Below, in pieces: positions 1 to 13,600 of a DNA stretch of 64,000 nt. The stretch comes from Desmodesmus armatus (Eukaryota; Chlorophyta; Chlorophyceae; Sphaeropleales; Scenedesmaceae): contig VIIQ02000725.1 of assembly GCA_007449985.2 (NCBI GenBank), positions 310,001-374,000 of the forward strand, in the 5' to 3' direction. Both the position numbers and the translations under genes were made by a program. The number at the start of each line of letters is the position of its first letter. Within the stretch, counting starts at the first letter, position 1. The notes below the pieces were generated by a model. It had not been told where the DNA came from. It saw nothing but the letters and a program-made list of their open reading frames with translations, and did not search any database.

Positions 1-222
1 TGCTTGCGCAGTCTCCACCATCACAATGTGTTGATGCTGTTGTGGGTACCAAGCCTCATTAGTAGAAGCAGACACAAGTGTCAAATACAAGGCAGAGCCG
101 CACAGGTAAGACTTGACAGCAGAGCCCCTTCTAGGAGGCAAGTGCAGGCATGTGTCTGACACCCCTCCACTGGTGCTGCTTCTGCTGCTGACACTGCTGC
201 TGGTACGCATGAATGTATCTAT

Positions 223-3200
223 TCAACATCGCCACCCCGCACCTGTAGGAACGTTCCACCTGTAGGTGCTGTACCATCCCAGAACGTCTTTCCAGCCCAG
301 CAGGTCGTATCCCGACATCACGGACGTCAAAGACACCAGATCGGTCGCCGAGTCCGCAGCGCGCGCAAACAGCAGCGTCGCAGCCTCGACCCGCTCTGCA
401 CCAATCGAAAACGTCTGCATTATGTTCGAGATCTGCTTGCAGGTGAATAGCGCGAAAGGGGCGAACATTGCGACCATCTCTAGTCGCTCGCGGTCGCTCA
501 TGCTCGGGATGCGCAGCTGCTTGAGCAGTGTCGCGAGCTTGCTGCCCTCCATGACGCCCATGGCCTTGCGGACTGAGCTGCTGTTGAAGGTGCATGACAG
601 TTGGCCCCTGCTGGGCAGCATGGTGGGCCAGTTGGCCTTCCTGGCGGAGGGGATGACCTGCACGGTCAAACACACATGCACGGCAAGGCAAGGCAACGCA
701 TGTCACATTGACACTGACACTTGAGAATGGGGGGGGGGGGTGTTACAAGTGGATACCTTCAGCGTTGAGCGGAATTGAAGCCTGGTGGAAAGCAATGATG
801 CCGCGCGACCTTGGCGACGAAACATCAAGAAGCAGACTCTGATGAAAGAAGGTGCTGTGCTGCTGGCGCCCTTTCGCCTCAGCTCTGCACATGCATGACC
901 AACCCCTTGCCCTTGCCATGTTGCCATCACCACCACACGCAACCCACCTACTGCACAGCCCCTCTTCTGCAGCTCCACACACTAGTGTGAGAACTCACCT
1001 TTCCATCCAGTGTTATGCCCCTCAGCAGCTCCTTCTCGCTGGCCCTGTCCAGCTCCACCAGCTGCACAGCCACCACCCTGTCAGCCGCCACCGCCAGGTC
1101 CAGGCTGTAGCTGCCGTCAGGGCTGGCGGGGTTGAACTCAGCAGCACTGCTACCCTGGTCATGCACAGCAGCTGCAGCAGCGGGGCCAAATAGGGGGGCA
1201 TGCGGGCAGGCAGCAGCTATGAGTAAGCTGTCATTTGGACCAATTATAAACAAAAAAACAGACGTTACACCCAAAGACCAGTTGAGAGCTTGTTGGAGGG
1301 GCGCAGGCCCCAAGTGTGCATGCTCGTGTCTGCAATATGCAGTTTGCGGGCCCAACCAAAGCGCCCCAGACCCCTGAAATTACAGTCCTCCCCCACCCAC
1401 CCGAACCCCCACCCCCAACCCCACCTGTCATGTTTGAGCCACTGAGCCCCAGGAACTGCAGGCTCCTGTTTGCATCCAGCGCCACCACCAGGTGTCGCGC
1501 CCCATCCCCCCCCCCCCAAATGGGGTCGTTGCCTGACAGCAGCAGCACTGTCAGCACAACTTGGCCATTCAGACCCTCACACAGCATTCCTCGCCTCCCT
1601 CCCCCCCCCCCCTCCTTATTGCATTCCTACCACACGCCCCTCCCATTTCCTCCCCCCCCCCCTCCCTTCCCCCTCCCCTACCTGTCATGTTTGACCCGCT
1701 GAGCCCCAGGAACTGCAGGCTCCTGTTTGCCGCCAGTGCCACCATGAGGTGCCGAGCCCCGTCCTCCCCAATGCGGTCGTTGCCCGACAGCAGCAGCACC
1801 TCCAGCATCACATTGCCCTTCAGACCCTCACCCAGCATGAGGCACGCCTCACAGCCAATCCTGCAGGAACCAGGGTAGCAGGCACATACTTTCAGTTGAA
1901 ATGTTGACACAAGCACAGTCTTATTGCTGAAACACGCATCACAGCACATGGGTGGTGCCACCAAGCCTTACCCTCATCCATAGTGACAACCCTACAGTGG
2001 CTGCAGCAGGCATTTGCGGCCTTCCCTGGCTGCACCTACTTATTCATACTGATTCCAAGGTGGGAAAACACATTCAACAGAAGGAAGAAGAAATGCACAC
2101 ATGATTGCTTCCCCCACCCCCCACCCCCACCACCCGCACCCCCCCCCCCCCCACCCCTCCCCCCCCACCTGCGACCCCACAGACACACAATCATCATCCT
2201 GACCAACCTCCACCCATCCCGACGCATTGACAGCACCCCCTAGGCCTGCTGCAGGGACGGTTAGCTATATGGTCACTTGCAATTCCACCCAATCTTTGCC
2301 AGATGACCTGTTGCTGGCAGTCACAACCACACACCTGCAGGAGCTGAGGTCCAGGTGCTTGAGGCCCATGTTGGCCGCCAACATGTCACCCAGCGCACAC
2401 ACACCTGCGCAAAGTGTGACTGAGTGAGTGAGTGAATGAGTGAGTGAGTGGGTTAGTGGGCGGGTGGGTGCAATTCACCTGAGGCAGCTTTTCCGGCTGG
2501 CAGAGTGAGGCGCCTGGCCGGTGTGCAACATTGACCAAGTACTGTACTATTCACTAGTAGCCAGGCATCCCCATGCCGACCACCTGTTCAAACAAGCATC
2601 ATGTCACCCCACCTTCCTCAAGGCCGTTCCAGGCCAGGCTCAGCTTGGCGAGGGTGGCATTGGCTGCCAGACCCTTGGCAATTGCACGAGCACCCTCAGC
2701 CTGCAGGGTAGGGCATGGATCTTTTTGGACAACAGACAGAACATGCATAACTTGTGGATACTTCTGTGGGTAATAGGCATGCGGATGTTTTGGATAACAA
2801 GCAGGACATTTGTAGGTAGGGGCGTGACGCTGCAGCGCAGTGGAGCAGGCGCAGTGTGTCGGATGCAGTCCCCAAGATCATCAAAATCACCATCACAACA
2901 GAGTGACACACCCAAGTTGGGGATTTATACAGCAAAATCTCATAAGTCCATTCAGCTGCCAATTGGCGCACCGGTGGTACCACCAGACCAAAGCAACGAC
3001 CTGCACTCCCTCATGCACCCCTTCTCCCCCAACCCCACTTCATCACACTGCGCGCTCCCGCCCCTCCCTCCCCCTTGCCCCCCCCCTCCCCCTGCACCTA
3101 CACACACCTTGATCTGGTTCCAGCTCAGGTCCAACTCCTTGAGGGTGTGGCTGGACTCCAGCAGGTCGCCAAAGGCAGCAGCGGTCTTGTTGCCCAGGCT

Positions 3201-5863
3201 TTGAGAAGCAGACAAAGTCACAAGGAACACAATACAATGATGAGGTTGAGTGCAGGTGTTTGTCAGGAACATTGTAGGCCAAAACTGAGCTTCACATGTG
3301 AAGCAAAGCCATGGCTGCAAGGGGGAGATGTCGGTGTGGGGCCACGTACCCAGAGGGTGTGGACGTGGCAGGCCCTTCCATGGACCCCCCTCAGTGACTC
3401 CTATCTACATACTAACACGGTTATCTTGAAGACAGGCGGCAACCCACCTACTTCACCATCCAGCCTCACCTGTTGTGTGTCATCAGCAGCACCCGCAGCT
3501 CCAGGTTGCCAGCTCGCAGAGCACCTGGCAACAAGCAAGCCAATGGCAAAAGCAAAGTGGGTACTGTGCACGCAGCTATCCCTCAGCACCATCTCCTCTG
3601 AGCTGAGGTGTTCATGACGCAGCCAGACACTGCTGTTGTACGTAGCAGACATGGGGGCAGGAGACAGTGTACAACAATCGAAGATTCAACCAGAGCACAA
3701 GGCCCTACTTGGCCGCCACTGTGACACCTGGCTGACAAAATGGTGCGATAAGTGCCGCTGCGCCAAGGCAGCGTTTTCGGGAGTAGGTTGCGCCGTCAGG
3801 AATTCACTGAGGGCCATCAGACCAGGGGGTGAAAGATCGTGGATCGCCACGCACCATAGAGACATAGCAGCCGACCCACCTGCGATGGCCAGGCCTCCAG
3901 CCTCCCCCAGGTTGCACTTTGACAGGTTCAGCTTGACCAGGAACTGACCGGGTGCACGGAGGGGTCCAGCAGCTGCGACAGCAAAGGGTGCGTGGCAGAG
4001 GGTTGGTTGTCGTTGTGCGCGGGCATGATTCATCCATGCACAGCCGTTTTTCAAGGTTGAGATGACATTGGCCACTGCAGTAGTGCATTTTACAGTAAGT
4101 CAATGCAGCGTACCGTCGAGGCAGTGTAGGGATATTGACCTGGGGGTTCAGGCAACCTCACCCATTGAGCCCCCGCCATCCATGCCCCACCCACGCTCAC
4201 ACCCTTCCAAGATGGCCCTACAGCATGTGGTCCGCCCCACCCTTTCTGGCCCCTTTCAACGGCTTGGGTCCACTCAAACCTGGCATGCCCCCTGCCTCCC
4301 TCGCCTCCCCTCCCTCCCCCCCTCTGCGCCCCCCCCCCTCCTCATCTTTCCTCCTCCTCCCTTCGCCTCCCTCATTCAGCCTTGCACACCACCCCTCTCC
4401 CCCCTCCCAGGTTCAGCTCCGAACCCTCCCCTCCCTCACCCCCACCCACCTGCGCAACCGCCTTGGCTCCCGACAAGCCAAGGGATTCTCACTCAAGTTC
4501 AGCTCACTCATTGTGGAGTATATTACTGGCTCGCTAGCACCACCACCAGCGGCAGCAGCAGCAACAACACTTCCAGCTCGCATACTGGCGCTAACCCCAG
4601 CTCTGTACTGCCCCTCGGCAACACTGCTGCTGCCATCGCTGCCGCCGTTGCTGCTCCTGCCGCTGCTCCTGCCGCTGCCGCCTGCAGGGGACACCCCTCC
4701 ACGCACCACCGACAGCACCAAGTGTGCGTCCGCGCCTGCAGCTGCCACTGCCGCTGCTGCTGACCCTCCGCCGCTGCTCTGGCGGCTGTAGCCGCCGCTA
4801 CTGCCATTGCCGCTGCCCTGTGACCTCCAGCTAGAGCTCCCCGGTCTGTCCGCCCCTGTGCCACAAGCCCCATTTGGTGCCCCTGCTCCATCTTCCAGGA
4901 AGAAGGAACCTGCCCCAGCACCAGCGTCTGCATCAAACGCTCCAGTCCCCCGCTGCTGAAGCTTCCAGCCTGGCTCCGTGTGCTCGCTGAATGGCCACGG
5001 GCACTCGTGGCTCTCCACTGCTGTTGCCCTGAAGCACTGCTCGCACCCCCAACAGCTTGGTCCGACCACCCTGCAGCTGCCGCGCTCTGCTGCTGCTGCT
5101 GCTGCTCGTGGCCCTCTTCCCAGGGATCCTCCCCCCACATGTTGCTGCGCTTGCCGCAGGGGTGGAGGGCGTGGTGCTATAGCCATGAGGGCTGCTTCCC
5201 CGATTGCCAGCAGCACCCCCCGCCCCGCTAGGACTGCTCGCCCCGCCGTCGTAGCTACTGTCTTGGCCCCACCGGACAGCCAGGCTCTTCGACTTCTTGA
5301 TACGGGCGAGCTGCCACCCCCCGCTGCACTGCGCTGCCTGCTACTGCTGGTGTTCCCCCCCTCTCCAGCAATGCGTGCTGACCAACCCGCGGTGCGAGCA
5401 GCATCTGCTCCTGCGCGGCGTTGACGCTGTTTCGGGCTATGGGCAGGCCCTCTGCCTGCCTGTTGGCCCCGATCGCGGCCACAGATTGTGTGCAAGCTGA
5501 TGTTGCGCTGCTTGGCGCGCGTGCTGAGGTGCGCGGCTGTCGCGATCACGATGCCCTTCAGGATCTGGGCAGCAGCCTGCAGGCACAGTAAGGACAAAAG
5601 GTTGGGGGCAGCTGCCTGAAGGCACATTGCTTGTTTATGTTGCTGATACAGAAACATGGTCGATGACAAACACACTCACAAGCGCCTATGATGAGCAGGT
5701 CAGCCAACCACCCCATTACCTTCCCATCCAGGTTATTGTCCCGTAGATCTAAGCAGCTGATGGCGCTGTTGGCAGCCAGCGCGGCAGCCAGCGCAGGCGC
5801 GCCCCCTGCACCCAGGTTGCAGTGCGCCATGTTGGCGCTGCTGTTCTCCAACTGCTGCAGCAC
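223..5863 (-). CDS. Leucine-rich repeat protein with C-terminal DUF4476 domain (LRRC74/NLRC3-like, multi-exon)
   Basis: Ribonuclease-inhibitor-type LRR protein; no enzyme function is expected. On the minus strand successive exons each carry about one LRR: ~5863-5722 (ISCLDLRDNNL), 5578-4451 (SELNLSENPLA at its end), ~4100-3890 (VKLNLSKCNL), ~3528-3470 (LELRVLLMTHN), ~3200-3108 (LKELDLSWNQI), ~2702-2612 (LAKLSLAWNGLEE), ~2400-2339 (LKHLDLSSC), ~1862-1683 (LEVLLLSGNDRIGEDGARHL). Exon ~1190-1000 (SYSLDLAVAADR...ITLDGK) joins in phase 0 to exon 657-223, which holds a DUF4476-like helical domain (MEGSKLATLLKQL, LFTCKQISNIMQTFS, VEAATLLFARAAD). The TGA at 225-223 is the likely end, but a donor just upstream (TACAG/GTGGAA) could extend the gene past the window edge. 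The 5578-4451 exon has about 330 residues of Ser/Ala/Gly/Arg-rich sequence inserted before its LRR. LRR-DUF4476 proteins occur in other protists; a flagellar or scaffold role is inference. Confidence 0.72.
1428..1862 (-). repeat. Tandem duplicate of one LRR exon
   Basis: The exon at ~1862-1683 (LSGNDRIGEDGARHLMVALA, then NRSLQFLGLSGSNMTG) is repeated at ~1590-1428 with small changes (LSGNDPIWGGGDGARHL, then the same NRSLQFLGLSGSNMTG). Both copies end at the same donor, followed by a G-rich intron start. The right-hand (5') copy also carries the preceding IGCEACLMLGEGL segment and is the better LRR. The left copy has an extra glycine-rich stretch and may be spliced in as an extra repeat or may be decaying. 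Confidence 0.75.
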
Positions 5864-5989
5864 CTACGTGCATGGAAGAAAGACGTCTGAAGACGTTGTG
5901 CTATTTGTTGCAAGGGTTAGTTGTCCCCAGTGTGTGTCTGGGCTTCACACAGAAGCCTTGCTGAGCTTAGGTGTGACAGAAACAGCTAC

Positions 5990-8900
5990 AACTGTGGCAG
6001 TTACAGCAGCGCCACGCAAGGGCTCTCGAGGGACTGAACTGACATAAAGCATCCTAGCTGCTGTCACCTGGGTGCATGGCGTCAGGCCCAGCTCAGCACA
6101 GCGCGCCTCGTAAACTGCTGCACCCTGGCCGCTGCGCCGCTTGATGTACACGTCGCCCTGAGCACAGCACACGTACACAATGCCGTCACTGTCAGCCGCA
6201 GTCATGCTGCTGATGGTTCTTGTTGGCTGGAATTGGGACAAGTCAAAGTGGCTGCTCATCAGCTCACTGGTGTGCCAATAGTGCACGTTAATCACTGGTA
6301 CAGTCAGTCTGTGAAAGCAATGGCAAAGGAGGTAGGCAAGCACGTAGGCCTACCAGTAGCAGGACGTCTTCCCACGTGGGTGGCTTCATGGGTGTGTTCT
6401 GCATGCGTGCTGAGCGCACACGCTGCTTCGACCAGTTTTGGATGTTGAGCATCACCATGCCTCGCGCCTTGCCCCAACAGCGGGTGCTGGATTGCTGACC
6501 AACCTGCAGCGGGAGGGGGGGTGTGAGGGAGTGAGTGAGTGAGTGAGAGAGGGTGATGGACAGCACCGGCAGCAGCAGTAATACAAGCAGCGTGAGCAGC
6601 ACAGGCGGCAGCACCAAGGGGAATGACAACTGCAGGGTCTGATGTCTTAGAAGGGCTGGGGGTATCTGCCATACGGTGCTGCTGCTGCACCGCTGTTGCT
6701 GATTTTGAATGCTGCTCAGCAATCGTCTGGCTGTGTTCATGCAAGTAAAGAAGACAGCTGACACCAAACGACATCCGCTACGGCTCAATTAGTGATGGGC
6801 ACTGACAGCACAGCACATCACAGCGCCGACCACCGCAGCACAGACAACAGCAGCAGCAGGCTGCTGCCGTCCCCACCTGAGCCCCTCCTGCCGCTGCGAC
6901 CTCCTCCTGTTGCTGCAGCTGTTGCTGGAGGTAGTGACTCCTAGGGGTGGTGTGCCGGGACATCCGGGCGCCGCCGATGCGTCTGTGTCGGGCGGCTGCC
7001 GCTGCTGCTGACGCTGCCGCATCTGCCTTGGCTGCTTTGGCGGCAGCGGCCTGATCCGCCAGCTGCTGTCGCAGGTTGTCAACAAATAAGTCTAGCTGGG
7101 TGAGGTGCGACAGCACCACGTCATCAAGAGGCAACTGCAGCACGTCAAAAGAGCACAGCACGGCACAGCACAGGACACGCATCGTTAGACAGACCGCTCA
7201 TAATCTATATGTTCATCCTCCCTGGGTTTTTTTGCGAAATGATCGACTGCTGACGCAGACTTGGAGCGTCAACAGGCATACCAGGCCCCCTCTCTCGCCT
7301 TGGGTGCGGCAGCCATGAGCTGAAGTTGTTGGTGTCGCCCCACCCACCTGCTCGTGTTGGTCCACCGCATGCTCTCCTGCAGCCGCATGTGCCTCCAGCA
7401 CAGACCCCAGCCACACCCCCATTTTGAATGACACAGGAAGCGCAAGCTTTTGGCTGGCCACGCGTACATATAGAAGGTGCCTCGCAAGCGCCTGACTACC
7501 TAGGGGCCTGAGACGAGCTCCACCAAGGAACCATGCCCAACACCCCTATCCCAGCCACACCCAGGCCCCAGCCCCACCCACCTGCTCGTGTTGGTCCACT
7601 GCATGCTCTCCTACAGCCGCATGCGCCTCCAGAACAACCCCAGCCACATTCCCTTTTTGAATGACACAAGAAGCCCAAGCTCTTGCCTGGCCACGCGTAC
7701 ATATAGAAGGTGCCTCGCAAGCGCCTGACTACCTAGGGGCCTGAGACGAGCTCCACCATGGAACCATGCCCAACACCCCTATCCCAGCCACACCCAGGCC
7801 CCAGCCCCACCCACCTGCTCGTGTTGGTCCACCGCATGCTCTCCTGCAGCCGCATGAGCCTCCAGCACAGCCCCCAGCACACTCCTCCTCATCAGACGCA
7901 GACCACCACCACCACTCACGGCCCCGCCAGGCCCAGTCATATAGCCGCCGACCTGACTGACTCTCCCACCACCACCACCACCACCAGCAGCAGCAGTGAG
8001 AGAGCCCCCGTCATCGACCTTTGACCGCCCGAACCTGCTGCCGCGGCCGGCTGCTGCTGCTGCCCTGCCTTCGTCTGCGTTTGTGGAGGCTCGGGCGTTG
8101 CTGTTGGTGCGGGTGGAAGGGTCTGCAGGGGCTGCTGCTGCAGAGGCTCCGGACATGCTGCTGCTGGCTGTGCGCTCCCCACCACCCTCGGTGAGGCGCA
8201 TGAGGGGCCGCAGCTGCATCGACTGCGGGGGCCCCAAGTCAGCCTGTGCAACAGCGGAACACGCCAGGGTCAAATACGTGGGTAGATACATATCTTGTCA
8301 GCAAATCTGTACTGTTCTGCACGATGCGCTACCCATTGCGGTTTGTGCTCGGTCGTGTTGGTGTTTTGGAAGGCAAGAAGGCTGTGCTGTTGTGTAGCTT
8401 GCAGGGCCTGTGGTGGCACTTATTGCTGCTGGGTGAGTGTGGCTGATTCCAAGAGGGCTTGACGGCAGCAGGGCTGGTCCTGGCCGGCCATCCCACATCC
8501 TGTACACAAGGGTAGCCCCTGAGCCCCACTGCTTTGTATACCCTTCTTCAGAAGCGCTATCGGTCAGAACTGGTTGCGCATATCAAGCTGTCATAGCATC
8601 CTGCTGCTCGCTGCAGGGTCGAAATGTGCTGCCCGCCCGCATATCAAAACGACCGGCAGTTGCTGCAATCAGCAAGTACTGGCAAGGCAGTTGCCGTGCA
8701 ATTGAAATCCGGGGCCAATAGTAGCACCTGTCCCAGGACCCTCTGCCTGCTGCTGCTTACCGCCGTTGTGAGCTGTGCTGCCTCCTCGTCTGTCAAGTGA
8801 CACCCAAGCTGGCCAGGTGGCGCTTCAGCATCATCAGCTGCACCTGCCTGCACAGCATGACAGCGGACAGCATGGCGCAGCACAACACAGCATAGTCACC

Positions 8901-10040
8901 GTCGTACAGCGCTGTTAAGACAACAAGCGCTATGATATCTCCCTTCATATGTGGTTGTAGCAGCCAGCCTGTGCTCCAAGTGATCAAAGTGTGGGCTGCA
9001 TGGTGCTGCTCGCAGGCAGTTGCTGCATGGCGAGGCAGTGGCAGACAGCAGCAGGCTCAACAACAGCAGCAAGACCCCAGTCGTTGCATAACTGCAGCTT
9101 CAGCACTCACCCGGTGGCAACCTCAAACAGAGATCCATCTGCTGCTGAGCAGATAGCAACGGTAGCGCCAAGATGCGAGCTGCTGCAGCTGCCTCCAATT
9201 CAGGCCTGCTGCTGCTGTGGCCATATAGCTGCTCCAGCTGCTGTTGAGCGCTGATGGTGTCTTCGTCGGGGTCGTCCCGCTGCTGCTGTGTGCGTGGGCG
9301 GGAAGATGTGCTGCTGCTCTGTCTCCTGCTGCTTGTGCTGGCCCTGCTGTTCCGTGTGCTGGCATGCAGGAGACGAGTCGCCAGCATGTGCTGATCAACG
9401 CCAGGGCATGGAACTGCAGGTGTTGTTGCTGCTGGGAGGCCTGTGCTGGGGTGTGGCAGCGCGCATGCAGGGACTGTTTTGTGCTGGCGTGCTGGGAGCT
9501 GCAGGAAGTCCTGCGATTGCTGCAGGACTCCTGCATGGCATGGCTGTGCTGGGCTGGTGCTGCGGGAGAGCGGGTAGGGCTCTGGGCTGGTTCTGTTGGA
9601 TGTGGGCCCTCTGCCCCCGCCCTGCTGCTTGGATGGCCTGATGGCCGGCAGTGTCACTTGATCTGCATAAAACACGTGATGCTGATGTGTTGATGCTGTT
9701 GAAGCAGTGAGTACAGCAAAGGAAGCAGGGGTGCTGTTGTGGCTACAACAGCAGAAGATCGGCAGCATGCAGCAGGCTATCTGCAGCACCACAGCTTACC
9801 ATTGCTTGGGCCTGTCCGTGGTATATGAGATCCAACAGATGCATCCTCATCAGCCACCCCTAGCTTCGAGACATTGCCAAGGCCACACTGACCCTGGGAC
9901 TTGGTGACACGGTACTGTGCACTGATGTGGCTTTCTTCCCTGACAGGGGCCAGGCGCCCATCGTAGCCCATCAGAGCATGATACACGTATGTTCCTTGTC
10001 CTAATGAATTGCAATGCACCTGGTGTACGCCTGAGAAGCT
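5990..10040 (-). CDS. Probable N-terminal exons of the LRR gene or a separate unrecognised gene
   Basis: Several minus-strand stretches look coding but match no family I know. They are ~9640-9115 (Ser/Arg/Gln-rich, ending in a helical QQQLEQLYGHSSSRPELEAA segment), ~8850-8757 (GQLGCHLTDEEAAQLTTAV), ~8245-7820 (low complexity, ending LEAHAAAGEHAVDQHEQ), ~7140-6880 (HLTQLDLFVDNLRQQLADQ, a probable coiled coil with poly-Ala), ~6505-6360 (MVMLNIQNWSKQRVRSAR) and ~6290-6068 (TISSMTAADSDGIVYVCCAQ, YEARCAELGLTPCTQ). They lie upstream of the first LRR exon on the same strand, with GT-AG-like edges, and could form its N terminus. Start codon and connectivity are not resolved. About 10.04-10.60 kb holds nothing I recognise. 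Confidence 0.35.
7290..7900 (-). repeat. Three tandem copies of ~234 bp around one exon edge
   Basis: The segment reading LEAHAAAGEHAVDQHEQ on the minus strand followed by a GTGGGTGGGG donor occurs at about 7341, 7575 and 7809, a period of ~234 bp. The intervening sequence (including GCGTACATATAGAAGGTGCC and the stretch with CTACCTAGGGGCCTGAGACG) is almost identical between the first two junctions. Only the rightmost copy connects to a long upstream open frame, so the other two look like copies of an exon end lodged in the intron. Confidence 0.8.
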
Positions 10041-10600
10041 TCAAGGCAGACAGCAGCTCAGGTGTGATGATGTGTGTTCGCAGTCACATACGTATGATAG
10101 TGACGAATTGAGAAACCCACGTCAACGATCAAGAGCAATTCACGTCAGGTTGAAGGGACGTGTCACGCATGACAGCTGTAGCAGTTCAAATTTAGCTGCT
10201 TCCTGTGAAGCTGCTGACCTTCTGCTGTTCTCTTGTCTTCTTGCTTTTGCCAACTTTCGTCTGAACACTCTCCTTTGAACAAGCCCATAGCTCCTGCGCA
10301 CAGGCAGAGCATTTGATCTTGTGTCAAGCCCGAGTGTGTGCTTTGATCTCAATTGATACTGACAGCAGATGGTGGCATCCCCTTTGATATCAGAAGACCG
10401 TCCAACTGTGGGATGGGTAGTCGTGCATCACACAGCACAGCATACCGACCCTGCACAGCCCTCTCGGGGAATGTGCGCAGTGCGCCATCCTTGCCAGTTT
10501 AATTCCGTGCCACCCAGTAACACCAACTACTAACACAGCCCTTGGCGTGACAAAGCACCGCCACTGCTAACAGCGCTGTCACCCGATGCTATGCAGCACG

Positions 10601-13600
10601 TCAGCCTCGCCGCTGCCGCTGCCGCTGTTGCTGCTGCCGCTCCCTTGCTGCCTGGGCGTGCCGCCGCTTGGTCCGCTGCACACGAGCCTTGCCGGCAGTG
10701 TGCTGCGCCTCCCTGTAGCGCTTGTTGTACCTGCAGCAGGGGGGGGCAGCAGAGACACAGCATCATGAGACGTGTGTTGTGCCACACACACTTTCCTTCT
10801 GATGGTGTGCAATCCCAGTATGATGTTTTCGACCGAGTCAGCAGTGTGAAGCACTTGTAGTATTGGCAAGGGAGAGGGGCGAGTGTGTGTGGCCAATGCC
10901 TCACCTGGAATTGCGACCGTCTGGACCCGCGCACCTCAGGTACGGCTTTCTTGCCGCTAGTGGCGACACCCCCTGCCCTCTGGAGCAGGACATTGGACCA
11001 GAAGCGCTAGCCTCCCTCGTACATAGGGTCCTGCCCCCTTACCATTGGTCAGGACGTACTCCCCAAGCAAACCTTGAGGGAAAACTACACTCCTTGAGCG
11101 GTACTCCTTGCAGCCGCAGGCTCTGTTGCAGCGCATTGCGCAAGAAGTGCTGTCCCTCATCCAAAGGTCCCTGCCCACAGGTCCTGCCACTGTTATTATC
11201 CCACGGTGGCTTGCTTAGGACTGACTGAATCCCAAACAAAAGACAACATAGCTGAAATCTGTTGCTTCTCTCCAGCTCTCTCTGCCCTATCCCTAAACCA
11301 CACCCACGCACCTGAGGTACAGTCGTAGAGGCACACCCTGCAGTCGCAGGCTCCGCCGCAGCACGTTCGACAGAGAACCGCTGCCTCCCCCATCTACAGG
11401 GTCCTGCCTCTGTGATTTTGGGGCTGAACACCCAAACTAAAAACTGTATGGCATGCAAGAGACTAAACCCTCAAACCAACCGCGTGATTCTTCTAAAAAC
11501 CAAACGCCCAAGCAAACACACTGCCCTTGAATCACACCCACCCACCTGAGGTACAGTCTCAGGGGTACGCCCTGCAGCCTTAGGCTCTGCCGCAGGACGT
11601 TGGACAGGAAGCGCTGGCCTCCCTCATCCACTGGGTTAGCCCCCCGCATCAGCAGTACAAAGGTAGGCGGCCGCGCCTTCAGCTGCACCGCCCACTTGAC
11701 GCGACCCAAGAGGGAGGCTGTTCCACCGGTGCCAAAGAAACGGACGCTGTGCTTGGCAAGGGTGGAGCGCAGCTTGTAGGAGGAGACCCTGTGGGGCAGC
11801 GGCAGCAGCAGCAGGGGGCAATGCAGCAGAGGCAGCATCAGCAGCAAGTGGCAGTCGGGGAACTACAAGCTGACTTGTGTTGCTGCTGTTAGCGCTGTTG
11901 ACTTGCCCAGGCAAAGAGTTCAGTACTATATTGTCAGCTTGGAATAAGGGCCCGCAGGAGCACTTCGTGCTGCATGACCAGTGCACCTGACACAGCATCT
12001 CAGCAGCGCAAGAGGCATCCTTGTTACTCTTGCACACACAATCCCACAAGCATGCCCCAGTCCCCCATTGCTTACTTCTTGTTCCACTTGCGGTAGGCGT
12101 CAGTCACAGCATCCAGCAGCCCGTCAGTGCCGCGTCCCTCCTTTGCACTCAGCAGCACCACAGGCAGGCGACCAGCAGGCAGGAAGCGCTCCTCCAACAG
12201 CTCAGCCACCTACACACATGTGCACACAGTTTTGGGGGGGGGGGGGTCACACCGGATACAAAGGGATGTTACAAGTGGAGTTGTTTACGGTTGCAAAGGG
12301 ATGCTGCAAGTGGATGCTTTCATGCCGCTGGGCAGGCGCCCAGCAGGCAGGAAGCGCTCCTACAACAGCTCAGCCACCTACATACATGTGCACACAGTTT
12401 TTTTGGGGGGGGGGGGGGTACAAAGGGATGTTGCAAGTAGATGATTTTATGCCGCTGGGAAGACACAGGCAGGCAGGAAGCGCTCCTCAAGCAGCTCAGC
12501 CGCCTACATGCATGTGCACACAGTTTGGGGGGGGGGGTGTCACAAAGGGATGTTGCAATTGGATGCTTTCAAATTGCTGGGCAGGCGCCCAGCAGGCAGG
12601 AAGCTCTCCTCCAACAGCTCAGCCACCTGGATACATGATAAACGTACACGTTCAGATACAACAATGAAATATAGTGCACGTCAGGATGCTATCTACGTAT
12701 CCAATATCTACTAGTCTGGCCCATCAGTGAGCTCATGCCAGCCACCCAAGCATCAGATTCAAATTGTACCCACGCCTCTGCAGGCCGCATGCTGAGAGAC
12801 ATGCGAAGCACACTGCATGGCTGCTAGCACGGCACAGCACACACATCTACTACTACTCGATGTCTCCTTGTGCAAACAAACAGACAGGAGAGGTGTGATT
12901 GGAGGCAGGGTGTCACTTTGCCGGTGAGAGTGGAGACTGGTGCTGTAGCCCCACCTGCTCCTGCAGGTCCTCTGCTGCTGTGGGTCCCCCTGGCACCAGG
13001 TCACTCTTGTTGAGGGCCACGACCAGTGCCTTGCCTTGATCCAGGGCTAGGCCAGCCAGCTGCAGCTCCAACCGAGTGATGGCCTGCGGTGACAGCATGG
13101 ATGGGTGAGGAGGAAAGTGTAAGGAATGAGTGACCCCCGGCGGCTGAGTCAGGGCCTTGCGTGGGCCCACAGCCAAGCCAGTTAGCTGCAGCTCCAGCCG
13201 AGTGATGGCCTGTGGTCAAGAGGGGGGAGAAGGTTGTGGGGAGGTAGTGGGACGAGGGTTGCATGTTAGGAGCGAGCGCAACAACCAGCGCCTTTCCCTG
13301 ATCCAGGGCTAGGCCGGCCAGCTGCAGCTCCAACCGAGTGATCGCCTGCAGTGCGGGTACAGTACAGCGCAGTGCAGTACAGAAGTTGGGGAACAGAGCC
13401 TCTTACAAGAAAGCCGATGATCATCAGCACGAGCCAGCAGCACCAGCCAGCAAGTCAGAGGCACACCCGCAACATCCCCCTGCCCCGCCCCAAGTAGCAG
13501 TAAGACCTGCATCGCAGCAGCAGTGTGCCTGCTGCAGGAAATCCAGTTGATCCCCCAGTGCTGCAGTTGCTCCTGCACCCACACCCACGGCCCACTGCGC

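Noticed and set aside
755..850. Extra coding exon between the last two LRR-gene exons
   Set aside because: The flanking exons already join in phase 0 (ITLDGK to VIPSARKANW) as expected for the LRR-DUF4476 layout, and the in-between frame has no similarity.
1316..2243. Plus-strand proline-rich frames through C-runs
   Set aside because: They are products of poly-C tracts in introns of the minus-strand LRR gene.
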